Notes: generated by a model from the sequence alone, not told the origin. Counted from the stretch's first letter, positions 53,031-62,361 are shown. The stretch is 64,000 nt of DNA from Roseobacter fucihabitans (GCF_014337925.2 NZ_CP143423.1:1642501-1706500); one strand, 5' to 3'. Program-made: numbers and translations.

Positions 53031-54394
53031 GGGATGTAGACACCGAAGAGATAATCAGGGAACCACAGGGCGATGCCGGGGAATTGATACATCAGCACCA
53101 TCGTGAAGATCACGATGCCAAGGTAGGGCATGATCCCGCGGAAGATTTCCATCAGTTCAATCTGATTTTTCAGCACCCCTTTGAGATAATAGGCCGACAT
53201 GGCCATAGGCGGGGTCAGGAAAGAGGTTTGCAGGTTCAGCGCCACCAGCATCGCAAAGAAATAGGGGTTCACCCCAAAGACTTCGAGCAGCGGCAGGAAG
53301 ATCGGCACGAAGATGATAAGGATTTCCGACCACTCCAAAGGCCAGCCTAACAGGAAGATGATGACCTGCGCCAGAACGAGGAACTCCCAGGGTTCCAGAT
53401 CCATGCCGCCGACCCATTGGGCGATGATGTCATGCCCGCCGAGATAGGAGAAAACACTCGCAAAGGTCCATGAGCCGACGAAGAGCCAGCAGACCATCGC
53501 CGTGGCCTTGGCCGTCAGGAAAACGCTTTCCTTGAGCTTGGTCCAGGACATGGACCGGTAGAGGACAGCCAGCACCATGCCCCCCAAGGCTCCCATGGCC
53601 GCAGCTTCGGCGGGGGTGGCGAGGCCGCCCAAAATGGAGCCCAGCACCAGCGCGATGAGCACTGTCAGAGGCACGAAGCTGACCAGCAGGTTCAGGTAGA
53701 TTTCGCGTGGTGGGGGTACGTCGTCGGATGTTGGTTTCGGGGCGAGTGCGGGATTGAAATACACCCGCACGATCACATAAACGATGTAGAGGCCCGCGAG
53801 TATGAGCCCTGGGAAGACCGCCGCTGCATAGAGCCGCAGCGGCGACAAATCTCCGATGGCCGAGTACACGATCAGCATGATCGAGGGCGGGATAAGTATG
53901 CCCAGCGTACCGCCTGCGCAGATCACGCCAGCCGCGAAGCTCTTGTTATAATTGGCGTTTGCCATGGCGGGGAAGGCCAACAGGCCCATCAGCGTGACAA
54001 CCGCGCCCACAATCCCAGAGGCCGTCGAGAAAACCGCGCAGGTCAGCAGCGCGGCGATGGCGAGCGAGCCTGGCAGATTGCGCGCGGCCTGATAGAGCGA
54101 GAAAAACAGCTTGTCCACGATGTTGGCGCGTTCCACCACATAGCCCATGAACAGGAACAGTGGAATGGCGACCAGCGTCGGGTTTTCCATCACCGAATAG
54201 GTATTCTGGTTCAGCAAATAGAAGATGTTATTGTCGAAAATATCGCTGAACTGCTCGATCGGATGACCCTGGTGGTAGGCGTAATAGCCAAAGGCCACGC
54301 CCATCGCGAGCAGCGTAAAAGCAATCGGGAAACCCAGCAAAACCAGCAGGATGAACAGGCCCAGCATCAACAGGGCGACTTCGGGATTTGTCAT
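53027..54394 (-). CDS. TRAP transporter large membrane subunit (2-oxoacid type)
   Basis: 455 residues with about 12-13 helices. FPIAFTLLAMGVAFGYYAYH, IPLFLFMGYVVERANIVDKL and GVICAGGTLGILIPPSIMLI are DctM motifs of the branch that transports monocarboxylic 2-oxoacids. It lies in the order binding protein, small subunit, large subunit, amidase. Confidence 0.92.
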   Translation of the reverse strand: MTNPEVALLMLGLFILLVLLGFPIAFTLLAMGVAFGYYAYHQGHPIEQFSDIFDNNIFYLLNQNTYSVMENPTLVAIPLFLFMGYVVERANIVDKLFFSLYQAARNLPGSLAIAALLTCAVFSTASGIVGAVVTLMGLLAFPAMANANYNKSFAAGVICAGGTLGILIPPSIMLIVYSAIGDLSPLRLYAAAVFPGLILAGLYIVYVIVRVYFNPALAPKPTSDDVPPPREIYLNLLVSFVPLTVLIALVLGSILGGLATPAEAAAMGALGGMVLAVLYRSMSWTKLKESVFLTAKATAMVCWLFVGSWTFASVFSYLGGHDIIAQWVGGMDLEPWEFLVLAQVIIFLLGWPLEWSEILIIFVPIFLPLLEVFGVNPYFFAMLVALNLQTSFLTPPMAMSAYYLKGVLKNQIELMEIFRGIMPYLGIVIFTMVLMYQFPGIALWFPDYLFGVYIP

Positions 54395-54416
54395 TTTGTT
54401 ATCTTTCTACGCGCTG

Positions 54417-55007
54417 CTATTTCTTGGCAGGGTGGATGGCTTGAATTTCAGCGATATCGAGCTCTGAGAGCAAGTCTTCCGTCTCCTTGACGTCGACCAA
54501 ACGTTCGGGCCACTTGCCTGTCCGCATGGCCATCACACAGCGCACCAATTCGGCGACACCCTGTATCATCAGCAACACGCCTGCGACGGGGATCAGGGAT
54601 TTGAAGAAATAAATCTGGATGCTGGCGGGGCTGTTGAAGCTCACTTCTTTCCAACGCCAGCTGTCGGAGGCGATTTCATAGCCGAACCAGGCAAGCGCCG
54701 TGATGCCGGGAAAGAAAAACAGGAAATAGAGCACGAAATCGAGGCCAGCCTGCACCTTGACCGGAAACAGCCGGTAAACGACGTCTGCGCGCACATGTGT
54801 ATCCTGTGCCAGCGCATAGGCCCCGCACATCAAAAACAGCGCGCCATACATCTGGATCATCATGTCAAAGGCCCAAACGGTGGGCGCATTCAGCACGTAG
54901 CGCACGAAGACCTCATAGGACACCGACAGCGTCAGGATCAGGATGCACCACCCAAAAGCGCGACCGACCCAGAGGCTCAATCCTTCAATGGCGTGAACGA
55001 ATTTCAT
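54417..55007 (-). CDS. TRAP transporter small membrane subunit (2-oxoacid type)
   Basis: 196 residues with four helices (WCILILTLSVSYEVFVRYVL; MYGALFLMCGAYALAQDTHV). VRYVLNAPTVWAFDMMIQMY is the DctQ-type motif. It follows the binding-protein gene after a terminator-like hairpin and precedes the large subunit by 22 nt. Confidence 0.87.
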   Translation of the reverse strand: MKFVHAIEGLSLWVGRAFGWCILILTLSVSYEVFVRYVLNAPTVWAFDMMIQMYGALFLMCGAYALAQDTHVRADVVYRLFPVKVQAGLDFVLYFLFFFPGITALAWFGYEIASDSWRWKEVSFNSPASIQIYFFKSLIPVAGVLLMIQGVAELVRCVMAMRTGKWPERLVDVKETEDLLSELDIAEIQAIHPAKK

Positions 55008-55063
55008 GGTTTTTGCTTCCCCTGTCGTGGCGGTTCGGGTGTCTGCAGGGACACCGAAACGGC

Positions 55064-55099
55064 AAAAAAGAGGCCGGGCATCCCAAGGGGACGCCCGAA
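55064..55099 (-). terminator. intrinsic terminator/attenuator after the TRAP binding protein
   Basis: On the minus strand GGGCGTCCC and GGGATGCCC pair around a short loop, followed by CCTCTTTTTT. It lies between the binding-protein and small-subunit genes, the same layout as after tctC and after the malonate binding protein. Confidence 0.75.
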
Positions 55100-55120
55100 C
55101 TCATTTGGTCGCTTAGCGGA

Positions 55121-56215
55121 TCACCCGAAGTAGTGGTTATAGGCCAGCTTGTAGTCAGGCTGGTTCAGGTTCAGATAGTTCATCACATCCTTGGCATAGG
55201 CCTTTTGCGATTCCATTACCTTGGCAAAGAACGGGTCGTCCTCTGCAATCCGGTTTGCAACCTTATCCCAGGCCGCCAGCTGTGCCGCCATCACCGAATC
55301 CGGTGTGCGGTAGACGTTCACGCCATCCGATTCCTGAAGTTTGATCAGATCGTCGGAATAGCGCTTGGTGTTGTTCCAGTAGAACCCGGAATTTTCCGCC
55401 ATGGACGCGTTCTTGATGATCGCCTTGTGCTCGTCGGAAAGCGCTTCGAACTTATCCTTGTTGATGGTGACCTCAAAGCACTCCTGGCTCTGGTGGAATG
55501 ATGCAAGGTGGTAGTGCTTGGAAACGTCCTGCATCCCGAAATCACGATCAGACGTGGGGTTGTTGAATTCCGCCGCATCGATCAGGCCGGATTTCATCGC
55601 GGGCTGGATTTCACCACCCGGAAGCTGCACCACGGACATGCCCATTTCGAGCAGAACATCCGCGGCCAAACCAACTGTACGGTATTTCAACCCGTTCATT
55701 TGCGATGCGTCGGTGATTTCCTGCTGGAACCACCCCAGAGGCTGTGCAGGCATTGGCGAGTTGAAGAAGGATACGACGTTCAGGCGCAATTCGCCCATCA
55801 ACTCGTCAAATAATTCCTGTCCGCCGCCCGCATAGACCCAGCCCAGCATTTCCTGGCTCGACCAGCCAAAGCAGGGGCCTGTGCCAAAAAGCGACGCTGC
55901 TTTGGATTTACCGTACCAATAGGCCGACACGTAATGCGCGGCATCCAGAACGCCGCGATGAACCGCATCCTGCATCTGGCTGGTTTTGACCACCGCATCG
56001 ACCGAAAGCACTTCGATGGTCAGTGAGCCGCCGGACATTTCATTGACGCGCGCCGCGAAGGACTGAGCGTTTTCAAGGAAAATACCACCGCCCCAGGCCG
56101 CTTGCATCTTCAGCGTGGTGCCGCTGTCTTGCGCAATGGCGGGGGTGGCGAGGGCAGCTGCACCGGCAACGGCGGAACCGCGCAGGAATTTTCTGCGGTT
56201 AAGATTGTCTGTCAT
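55121..56215 (-). CDS. TRAP transporter substrate-binding protein, TakP-like
   Basis: 364 residues from the ATG at 56215 with a strong GGGAGGA site; a longer frame to 56284 is rejected. A Tat signal (NRRKFLRGSAVAGAAALATP) is followed by LKMQAAWGGGIFLENAQSFA. LGWFQQEITDASQMNGLKYR and MSVVQLPGGEIQPAMKSGLI are close to the TakP family that binds 2-oxoacids such as pyruvate and 2-oxobutyrate with sodium. Its closeness to bhcABCD makes glyoxylate or glycolate a plausible ligand. That is inference. Confidence 0.87.
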   Translation of the reverse strand: MTDNLNRRKFLRGSAVAGAAALATPAIAQDSGTTLKMQAAWGGGIFLENAQSFAARVNEMSGGSLTIEVLSVDAVVKTSQMQDAVHRGVLDAAHYVSAYWYGKSKAASLFGTGPCFGWSSQEMLGWVYAGGGQELFDELMGELRLNVVSFFNSPMPAQPLGWFQQEITDASQMNGLKYRTVGLAADVLLEMGMSVVQLPGGEIQPAMKSGLIDAAEFNNPTSDRDFGMQDVSKHYHLASFHQSQECFEVTINKDKFEALSDEHKAIIKNASMAENSGFYWNNTKRYSDDLIKLQESDGVNVYRTPDSVMAAQLAAWDKVANRIAEDDPFFAKVMESQKAYAKDVMNYLNLNQPDYKLAYNHYFG

Positions 56216-56517
56216 ATTTCCTCCCAAGGAATGGGCGCATTGGCCCGGATCTGTGTTGAACGCGTGGCGCGTTCTTCTAAGCAAAAATTCGAAAAACCAG
56301 GCGTTTTATCCTGGCGCGCCGCTTCAACAGTCTTCTCCCGATCATATTGTGCAACAGCCTTTTCGAACCTGCGTAGGTGAAGATAACCTGTGATACCGCG
56401 CTGGCAAGAAAAAACGGTCACAAAACAAAATGTTAGTACAACCTAAAAGCGAAACTTGCTGGCTTTCCGTGAACGTTGGTTTTTGGTCTCCTTTAGTTGT
56501 GATTACAGTGTCAGATG
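56216..56517. promoter_or_regulatory. gap between bhcR end and the TRAP operon start
   Basis: 302 nt with no supported gene. It must contain the promoter of the leftward TRAP operon. A weak hairpin CCAGG-ATAAAACG-CCTGG followed by TTTTT on the minus strand (about 56298-56322) may end bhcR transcription. A 69-codon GTG-started frame (56212-56421, minus) overlaps the TRAP start but lacks a ribosome site. Confidence 0.35.
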
Positions 56518-57405
56518 TTACTGCGCCTGGTGCAAGTTCGTATTTGCTAAGGCGTTACCGGTGTCGCTGTGCGGCGCCCGCCCGCCGATCAGCGTTGTGA
56601 TTTCCAGCGCGGCCTGCGCGACGGTCGCCCCGAGGGCAGGGACCCGCAGTGCGTCAAAACGCGTGCTGGGCCCGGAAATCGACACGCCGGCCACTGGATC
56701 GGTATGCTCATCATATATGACCGCGCCGATGCAGGACATACCATCATGGCGTTCTTCGCAATCAAAAGACCACCCGCGGGCCCGGGTCACGTCGAGATCG
56801 GCAAAAAGCGCATCCGGTGTGACCAGCGTATTCTGTGTGAAGCGCGTCAGGCCTGTGGCCATCAGTAATTTTCGCACCCGGTCGTGTTGCAACGCGGAGA
56901 GAATGGCCTTGCCGGTGCCGGAGGCGTGCATGGATGTGCGTGTGCCGCGCGCAAAGAACGCGCGAATCGGATTCTGGGTTTCGACCTGACCGACAAAGAC
57001 AACCTCGCTACCGTCTGCGATCGCGAGGTTCGCAGTTTCGCCGGTCAGCTCCATCAAATGCCGCATGACCGGACGGCTGACCGCGCTCAACCCCGTCCGG
57101 TTCATGAACGATATTCCCGTGCGATAGGCTTCAATACCGATCACCCAATCCTGCCGCGCGTCATCAAAGGAGACAAAGTCGTGTTTCTGCAGGGTTGTAA
57201 GAATACGATGTGTGGTGGCGGTCGGCACGCCGAGAGACAACGAAAGATCAGTTAAGGTGGCGCGGTCTGAACGCGAGACGGCCTTGAGAATGCCAAGTGC
57301 GCGGTCAAGCGATTGTAATGTCCCGGCGGAACTTTCACGAAACTGAGATTTGGGCCGTCCGCGCTGTCGCTTTTCCATCTGTGACATCCATCCGAAAATT
57401 TTCAA
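56518..57405 (-). CDS. bhcR: IclR-family regulator of the beta-hydroxyaspartate cycle
   Basis: 295 residues in the longest frame; Met10 (57378, MEKRQRGRPKSQFRESSAGT) is a likely alternative since a palindrome GAAAATTTTC overlaps the first codons. The winged helix is at about 25-85 (LDRALGILKAVSRSDRATLT), followed by an IclR effector domain (RTSMHASGTGKAILSALQHD). In Paracoccus denitrificans BhcR binds glyoxylate and controls bhcABCD; the divergent position and family match. It is adjacent to the bhc promoter. Confidence 0.9.
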   Translation of the reverse strand: MKIFGWMSQMEKRQRGRPKSQFRESSAGTLQSLDRALGILKAVSRSDRATLTDLSLSLGVPTATTHRILTTLQKHDFVSFDDARQDWVIGIEAYRTGISFMNRTGLSAVSRPVMRHLMELTGETANLAIADGSEVVFVGQVETQNPIRAFFARGTRTSMHASGTGKAILSALQHDRVRKLLMATGLTRFTQNTLVTPDALFADLDVTRARGWSFDCEERHDGMSCIGAVIYDEHTDPVAGVSISGPSTRFDALRVPALGATVAQAALEITTLIGGRAPHSDTGNALANTNLHQAQ

Positions 57406-57585
57406 TTTCTTATTTCATATTTGAAAAATAAATTCAATTATATTAATAAATTCGTTTTTGAAAAATATAAAGCCGTTTAAAAACAAATGGTAATGTAATA
57501 AAATCAAAAAATGAAAAATAATTTCGAGAAAATTGATTTAGGTGCGAAATGAGGTAGAAGGATGTAAGCCTCAAAGGAGTTCGAC
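57406..57585. promoter_or_regulatory. AT-rich bhcR-bhcA promoter/operator region
   Basis: The 180-nt divergent gap is far more AT-rich than the rest of the window. It contains the dyad TTTCA-TATT-TGAAA (57413-57426), the dyad TTGAA-N7-TTCAA (57421-57437), a direct repeat TTTGAAAAATA at 57420 and 57457 (spacing 37 nt), and a related ATGAAAAATA near 57511. These are probable BhcR sites. The ribosome site AAAGGAG lies just before bhcA. Confidence 0.6.
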
Positions 57586-58776
57586 ATGTCAGACCAAAAC
57601 CCGCTGTTTATCCCAGGACCAACCAATATTCCTGATCGGTTGCGCGCTGCAATGAATGTACAGACGCGTGACCATCGGGCCCCGGACTTCGTGGAGACCT
57701 TTGCACCTGTGCTAGCAGACACCAAAAAAGTGTTCGCGACAACGGAAGGGACAGTGATCACTTTTCCGGCCAGTGGCACCGGCGGGTGGGAAGCCGCAGT
57801 TTGCAACACACTCAGTCCGGGGGACAAGGTTCTGGTTGCGCGCTATGGCATGTTCAGCCACCGATGGATCGATCTGTGCCAGCGTCACGGTCTGGATGTT
57901 CAGATCATCGAATGTGACTGGGGCTCCGGTGCACCGGCTGATAAATTCGAGGCCGCCCTGAGTGCGGATAAAACGCGCGAGATCAAAGCCGTTCTGGTCA
58001 CGCATAATGAAACGGCAACGGGCGTGAAATCGGATATTGCTGCGGTGCGCGCGGCGATGAATGCCGCGAGCCATCCCGCGATGCTTTTTGTGGATTGTGT
58101 CAGCTCGCTCGCCTCGATGGAGTTCCAGATGGACGCCTGGGGTGTCGATATTGCGGTTTCAGGGTCGCAAAAGGGCTTCATGCTGGCCACGGGGATGGCG
58201 ATTCTCGGTGTGAGCCCGAAGGCGCTGGAAGCGATGAAGACCGCAAAGCTCCACCGGACGTTCTTTGATTTTCGGGATATGTTGGCGACCAATGCGTCGG
58301 GTGGTTTTCCCTACACGCCGCCGCTACAACTGATCTACGGTATGCGCGAAAGCCTCAAGATGTTGTTTGAGGAAGGGTTGGAAAATGTCTATGCGCGTCA
58401 CTTCCGCTTGGCGGAAGGGGTGCGCCGGGCGGTGGACGCCTGGGGACTGAGCCTTGTGGCGCAAAGCCCGGACCTTTATTCCGACACGGTCAGCGCGGTC
58501 TATGTGCCCGAGGGGTTTGACAGCAACGCTTTGACCGAGCAGGCCTTCAACGCTTACGGCGTGTCCTTTGGCATCGGCCTGGGCGAAATGAATGGCAAGG
58601 CGTTTCGGATTGGTCATCTGGGGAGCCTCACGGATGTGATGGTGCTGTCGGGACTGGCGACGATCGAAATGGCGATGGCCGATCTCGATTATCCGATCGA
58701 GCTGGGCAGTGGGGTGGCTGCGGCGCAGGAATATCTGCGAAAGCATCGCGCCGCCTTGATCAAGACTGCAGCCTGA
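57586..58776 (+). CDS. bhcA: aspartate-glyoxylate aminotransferase
   Basis: 396 residues of the class V aminotransferase fold. PGPTNIPDRLRAAMN near residue 10 and the PLP lysine Lys196 in VSGSQKGFMLATG are typical of serine-glyoxylate-type enzymes. In the beta-hydroxyaspartate cycle it makes glycine and oxaloacetate-level products by transferring the amino group from aspartate to glyoxylate. It is the first gene of a complete bhcABCD cluster in the same order as in Paracoccus. Confidence 0.92.
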   Translation: MSDQNPLFIPGPTNIPDRLRAAMNVQTRDHRAPDFVETFAPVLADTKKVFATTEGTVITFPASGTGGWEAAVCNTLSPGDKVLVARYGMFSHRWIDLCQRHGLDVQIIECDWGSGAPADKFEAALSADKTREIKAVLVTHNETATGVKSDIAAVRAAMNAASHPAMLFVDCVSSLASMEFQMDAWGVDIAVSGSQKGFMLATGMAILGVSPKALEAMKTAKLHRTFFDFRDMLATNASGGFPYTPPLQLIYGMRESLKMLFEEGLENVYARHFRLAEGVRRAVDAWGLSLVAQSPDLYSDTVSAVYVPEGFDSNALTEQAFNAYGVSFGIGLGEMNGKAFRIGHLGSLTDVMVLSGLATIEMAMADLDYPIELGSGVAAAQEYLRKHRAALIKTAA

Positions 58777-58788
58777 GGAGCGCATAAG

Positions 58789-59760
58789 ATGTTAGATATA
58801 ATCACGGGATCTGATCTGACCATCGAACATGTGCGCGCAGCACATGAGCGGATCAAACCTTATATCCACGAAACACCGATCCTGACATCGTCCTATTTCA
58901 ACGATCTCACTGGGGCCGAGCTGTTCTTCAAATGCGAAAACTTCCAAAAAGCCGGTGCGTTCAAGGTGCGCGGTGCGTCCAATGCGGTCTTTGGCCTGAG
59001 CGATGCGGTGGCAGAGAAGGGCGTGGCAACGCATTCCTCTGGCAATCACGCGCTGTCGCTCAGCTATGCCGCAGGACGGCGGGGCATCCCGTGCCATGTT
59101 GTGATGCCACGGACAGCGCCGGAGGCCAAGAAAGCGGCGGTGCGCGGCTATGGCGGGATCATCACGGAATGCGACCCTTCAACGACCAGCCGCGAAGCTG
59201 TTTTTGCAGAGGTACAGGCGTCAACGGGCGCGGAATTCGTGCATCCCTACAATGATCCGCGCGTGATTGCGGGGCAAGCGACCTGCTCGCTTGAAATGCT
59301 GAGCCAGATCGACAACATGGACGCCGTGATCGCGCCCATCGGCGGCGGGGGGATGATCTCCGGCACTTGCCTGACGCTCTCCAATCTTGCACCGAAAATG
59401 GAAATCTATGCGGCGGAACCGGATCAGGCGGATGATGCGGCGCGCTCGTTCCGCGCGGGGCATATTATTGCGGATGATGCGCCAAATACGATTGCGGATG
59501 GGTTGAAAGTGCCACTCAAAGAGAACACTTGGCATTTTGTATCACATTTCGTAACCGACGTTTTGACCGCTTCAGAACAGGAAATCATCGATGCGATGAA
59601 ACTGACTTGGGAGCGGATGAAGATCGTGATGGAACCAAGCTGCGCCGTACCGATGGCCGCCATTCTGCGCAACCCGGAGGTGTTCCGGGGCAAGCGCGTG
59701 GGGGTGGTCATCACAGGTGGCAATGTGGATTTGGATAAACTGCCCTGGACCTTGGGCTAA
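58789..59760 (+). CDS. bhcB: beta-hydroxyaspartate dehydratase
   Basis: 323 residues of the serine/threonine dehydratase-like PLP family. PLP Lys59 lies in NFQKAGAFKVRGASN; the phosphate-binding loop is IGGGGMISG (about 184-192). It dehydrates (2R,3S)-beta-hydroxyaspartate to iminosuccinate. No C-terminal ACT-type regulatory domain is present. It starts 12 nt after bhcA. Confidence 0.9.
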   Translation: MLDIITGSDLTIEHVRAAHERIKPYIHETPILTSSYFNDLTGAELFFKCENFQKAGAFKVRGASNAVFGLSDAVAEKGVATHSSGNHALSLSYAAGRRGIPCHVVMPRTAPEAKKAAVRGYGGIITECDPSTTSREAVFAEVQASTGAEFVHPYNDPRVIAGQATCSLEMLSQIDNMDAVIAPIGGGGMISGTCLTLSNLAPKMEIYAAEPDQADDAARSFRAGHIIADDAPNTIADGLKVPLKENTWHFVSHFVTDVLTASEQEIIDAMKLTWERMKIVMEPSCAVPMAAILRNPEVFRGKRVGVVITGGNVDLDKLPWTLG

Positions 59761-59772
59761 GGAGGACGCGAC

Positions 59773-60936
59773 ATGAACAAGCAAGTGAATTTCGAAGACT
59801 ACGAAGTCGGCTATGACATCCCCGCTGCGATCGGCATGGACGCCGCGCAAATCCAGACGCCAAGCCTGGTGCTCGATCTGGACGCGCTCGAGCGTAACAT
59901 CAAGAAGATGGGCGATTTCGCCAAAAGCCACGGGATGCGTCACCGCGTGCATGGCAAGATGCATAAATCCGTTGATGTGGCGCTCTTGCAGGAGAAACTG
60001 GGCGGCAGCTGTGGTGTCTGTTGCCAGAAGGTGTCAGAGGCTGAGGTTTTTGCACGCGGCGGCATCAAGGACGTGCTGGTCTCCAACCAGGTGCGCCAGC
60101 CCGAAAAGATCGACCGTCTGGCGCGGATGCCCAAGCTGGGCGCGCGCACGATCTGTTGCGTGGATGATCTCGAAAATATTGCCGACCTTTCCGAGGCGGC
60201 GACGCGGCATGGGACCCAAATCGAATGCCTCGTGGAAATCGACTGTGGCGCGGGGCGTTGTGGCGTGACGACGACACCAGCCGTGGTGGAAATCGCCAAA
60301 GCAATCGACGCCGCAGAGGGTCTGAAATTCGCAGGATTGCAAGCCTACCAGGGCGCGATGCAGCACATGGACAGCTACGAGGACCGCAAGGGTAAAACCC
60401 AGATCGCCATCGACATGGTGCGCGACGCGGTGGATGCGCTTAAGGCCGAAGGTCTGGAGTGTGACATCGTCGGCGGGGGCGGCACGGGTTCCTATTACTT
60501 TGAGAGTGGTTCGGGCGTGTTCAACGAATTGCAATGCGGATCCTATGCTTTCATGGATGCCGATTATGGCCGTATCCTCGATGAAAACGGCAACCGGATT
60601 GATCAGGGTGAATGGGAAAACGCGCTGTTTATCCTCACCTCGGTGATGAGCCATGCCAAGGCGGATAAAGCCATCGTTGACGCGGGTCTCAAGGCGCAGT
60701 CTGTGGACTCTGGCCTGCCGGTAATCTTTGGGCGCACCGACGTGGAATACGTCAAATGTTCAGACGAGCATGGTGTGGTCGCCGATCCCGATGGTGTGTT
60801 GAAGGTGAATGACAAGCTCAAGCTGGTGCCCGGCCACTGCGATCCGACCTGCAACGTGCATGATTGGTACGTCGGTGTGCGAAACGGCAAGGTAGAAACG
60901 CTGTGGCCGGTTTCGGCACGCGGCAAAGCATTTTAA
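59773..60936 (+). CDS. bhcC: beta-hydroxyaspartate aldolase
   Basis: 387 residues of the D-threonine aldolase/alanine racemase fold. PLP Lys62 lies in RVHGKMHKSVD; the C-terminal metal-binding motif VPGHCDPTCNVHDW supplies His and Cys. It condenses glycine with glyoxylate into beta-hydroxyaspartate. It starts 12 nt after bhcB. An 82-nt gap with a small dyad follows before bhcD. Confidence 0.92.
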   Translation: MNKQVNFEDYEVGYDIPAAIGMDAAQIQTPSLVLDLDALERNIKKMGDFAKSHGMRHRVHGKMHKSVDVALLQEKLGGSCGVCCQKVSEAEVFARGGIKDVLVSNQVRQPEKIDRLARMPKLGARTICCVDDLENIADLSEAATRHGTQIECLVEIDCGAGRCGVTTTPAVVEIAKAIDAAEGLKFAGLQAYQGAMQHMDSYEDRKGKTQIAIDMVRDAVDALKAEGLECDIVGGGGTGSYYFESGSGVFNELQCGSYAFMDADYGRILDENGNRIDQGEWENALFILTSVMSHAKADKAIVDAGLKAQSVDSGLPVIFGRTDVEYVKCSDEHGVVADPDGVLKVNDKLKLVPGHCDPTCNVHDWYVGVRNGKVETLWPVSARGKAF

Positions 60937-61018
60937 GCCATCCAATCGACAGAATACTGCGCGTCCGGACTCTCCGGGCGCGTCCATATGTAAAAGACAA
61001 AAAGACAGGAACTCCCAA

Positions 61019-61996
61019 ATGTCCGAAGGATTGTTGATCGTAGGCGAAGAGGTCTGCGCGCAGGTGGTGAACAGCAAGGACGCCTTTGATGCCGTCGAGG
61101 CCGTGTTTGGTGCCATGGCCAGGGGAGATGCATATAATTTTCCGGTGATCCGCGAAGCCATCGGATACGCCGACGCGCTTTACGGGTTCAAATCCGGGTT
61201 CGACAAGGCGGGCAAAACGCTGGGTGTGAAATCGGGCGGATATTGGCCCGGCAACATGGCCAAGGGGCTGACAAACCACCAATCCACGATTTTCCTGTTT
61301 GATCCCGATACGGGCATGTTGCAGGCGCTGGTGGGGGGCAATTATTTGACGGCGGTGCGTACCGCGGCCTCCTCATCCGTTTCCATCGCGCATCTGGCGC
61401 GCAAGGACGCAAAGGTTTTGGGCATGGTGGGGGCCGGGCATCAATCCACCTTTCAATTGCGCGCCGCCGCAGAACAGCGTGATTTCGAGAAGGTCGTGGC
61501 GTGGAACCCGCACCCCGAGATGTTGCCGAAGCTGGGCGCGGTGGCCAAAGAGTTGGGTCTGGATTTTGAGGCGGTGACACAGGAAGAGCTGGGTGCGCAG
61601 GCAGATGTGATCATCACCATCACCTCCGCCTTTGAGCCGCTGATGATGAAAGATTGGATCAAGCCGGGCACGCATATCGCCTGCATGGGGACCGACACAA
61701 AAGGCAAGCAGGAGGTCGATCCCGCGATCCTTGCCAGTGCGCGCGTTTTTGCTGATGAAATCGCGCAATCCATTACCATCGGCGAGGCGCAACATGCGAT
61801 TGCGGCCGGTCAGATCGCAGAGGCGGATATTACCCCCATCGGTGCGGTTATCAACGGCGATCACGCTGGACGCAGCAGCGCTGATGAAATCACCCTGTTT
61901 GATGGGACCGGTGTTGGCCTCCAGGATCTGGCTGTGGCTTCCGTCGCCGCGCATCAGGCCGAAAAACAAGGCAAGGCCACCCGCGTCGCTCTTTGA
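61019..61996 (+). CDS. bhcD: iminosuccinate reductase
   Basis: 325 residues of the ornithine cyclodeaminase/mu-crystallin family. The NAD(P)-binding motif is LGMVGAGHQSTFQLRA; the active-site segment GVKSGGYWPGNMAKGL is near residue 65. It reduces iminosuccinate to L-aspartate, closing the cycle that converts two glyoxylate into oxaloacetate without carbon loss. A terminator follows at 62024. Confidence 0.92.
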   Translation: MSEGLLIVGEEVCAQVVNSKDAFDAVEAVFGAMARGDAYNFPVIREAIGYADALYGFKSGFDKAGKTLGVKSGGYWPGNMAKGLTNHQSTIFLFDPDTGMLQALVGGNYLTAVRTAASSSVSIAHLARKDAKVLGMVGAGHQSTFQLRAAAEQRDFEKVVAWNPHPEMLPKLGAVAKELGLDFEAVTQEELGAQADVIITITSAFEPLMMKDWIKPGTHIACMGTDTKGKQEVDPAILASARVFADEIAQSITIGEAQHAIAAGQIAEADITPIGAVINGDHAGRSSADEITLFDGTGVGLQDLAVASVAAHQAEKQGKATRVAL

Positions 61997-62023
61997 CAGA
62001 CGCACGCCTGACGTTTTGACCCG

Positions 62024-62056
62024 AGCCCGTCCGCAGATATTTGGGCGGGCTTTTTG
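62024..62056 (+). terminator. intrinsic terminator after bhcD
   Basis: AGCCCGTCC and GGGCGGGCT pair (one mismatch or bulge) around CGCAGATATTT, followed by TTTTT. It ends the bhcABCD transcript. Confidence 0.75.
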
Positions 62057-62361
62057 GTGGGACGCATCAGGGCGTCGCGGTCCCCTTGGGATGCGCCCTA
62101 CTTGCCTTATCGGAACGGCCCGCTTGTGATTTCGATGTTGTAGAAATGGATCAAAACCGCCGGGTTGATAGGTTTCTGAAGCCCCCTTTTTCCGGTGCCG
62201 TTGAACGCGGATTCCGACCCGCCTAAATTATTAACAAAACGATGGATTTCGCGTAGAGTTTGAGCAATTGTCTGAGTGTAAGAGTTTTTTTTGGTGCCGC
62301 AGGCTTCCCCTAAAAGCGCCTACTTCAGACGGTAAATACAAATCCAAAACCGGAGGTTGGT
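62057..62361. promoter_or_regulatory. gap before the last ABC importer
   Basis: About 305 nt without a supported gene. It must contain the promoter of the substrate-binding-protein gene, which has a good ribosome site (CGGAGG). A GC-rich dyad-like stretch at 62063-62098 repeats GACGCATCAGGGCGTC and GGGATGCGCCC. Nothing else is recognised. Confidence 0.35.

Noticed and set aside
56212-56421. 69-codon frame overlapping the TRAP binding-protein start by ATGA
   Set aside because: GTG start without a Shine-Dalgarno and no family resemblance. Probably chance.
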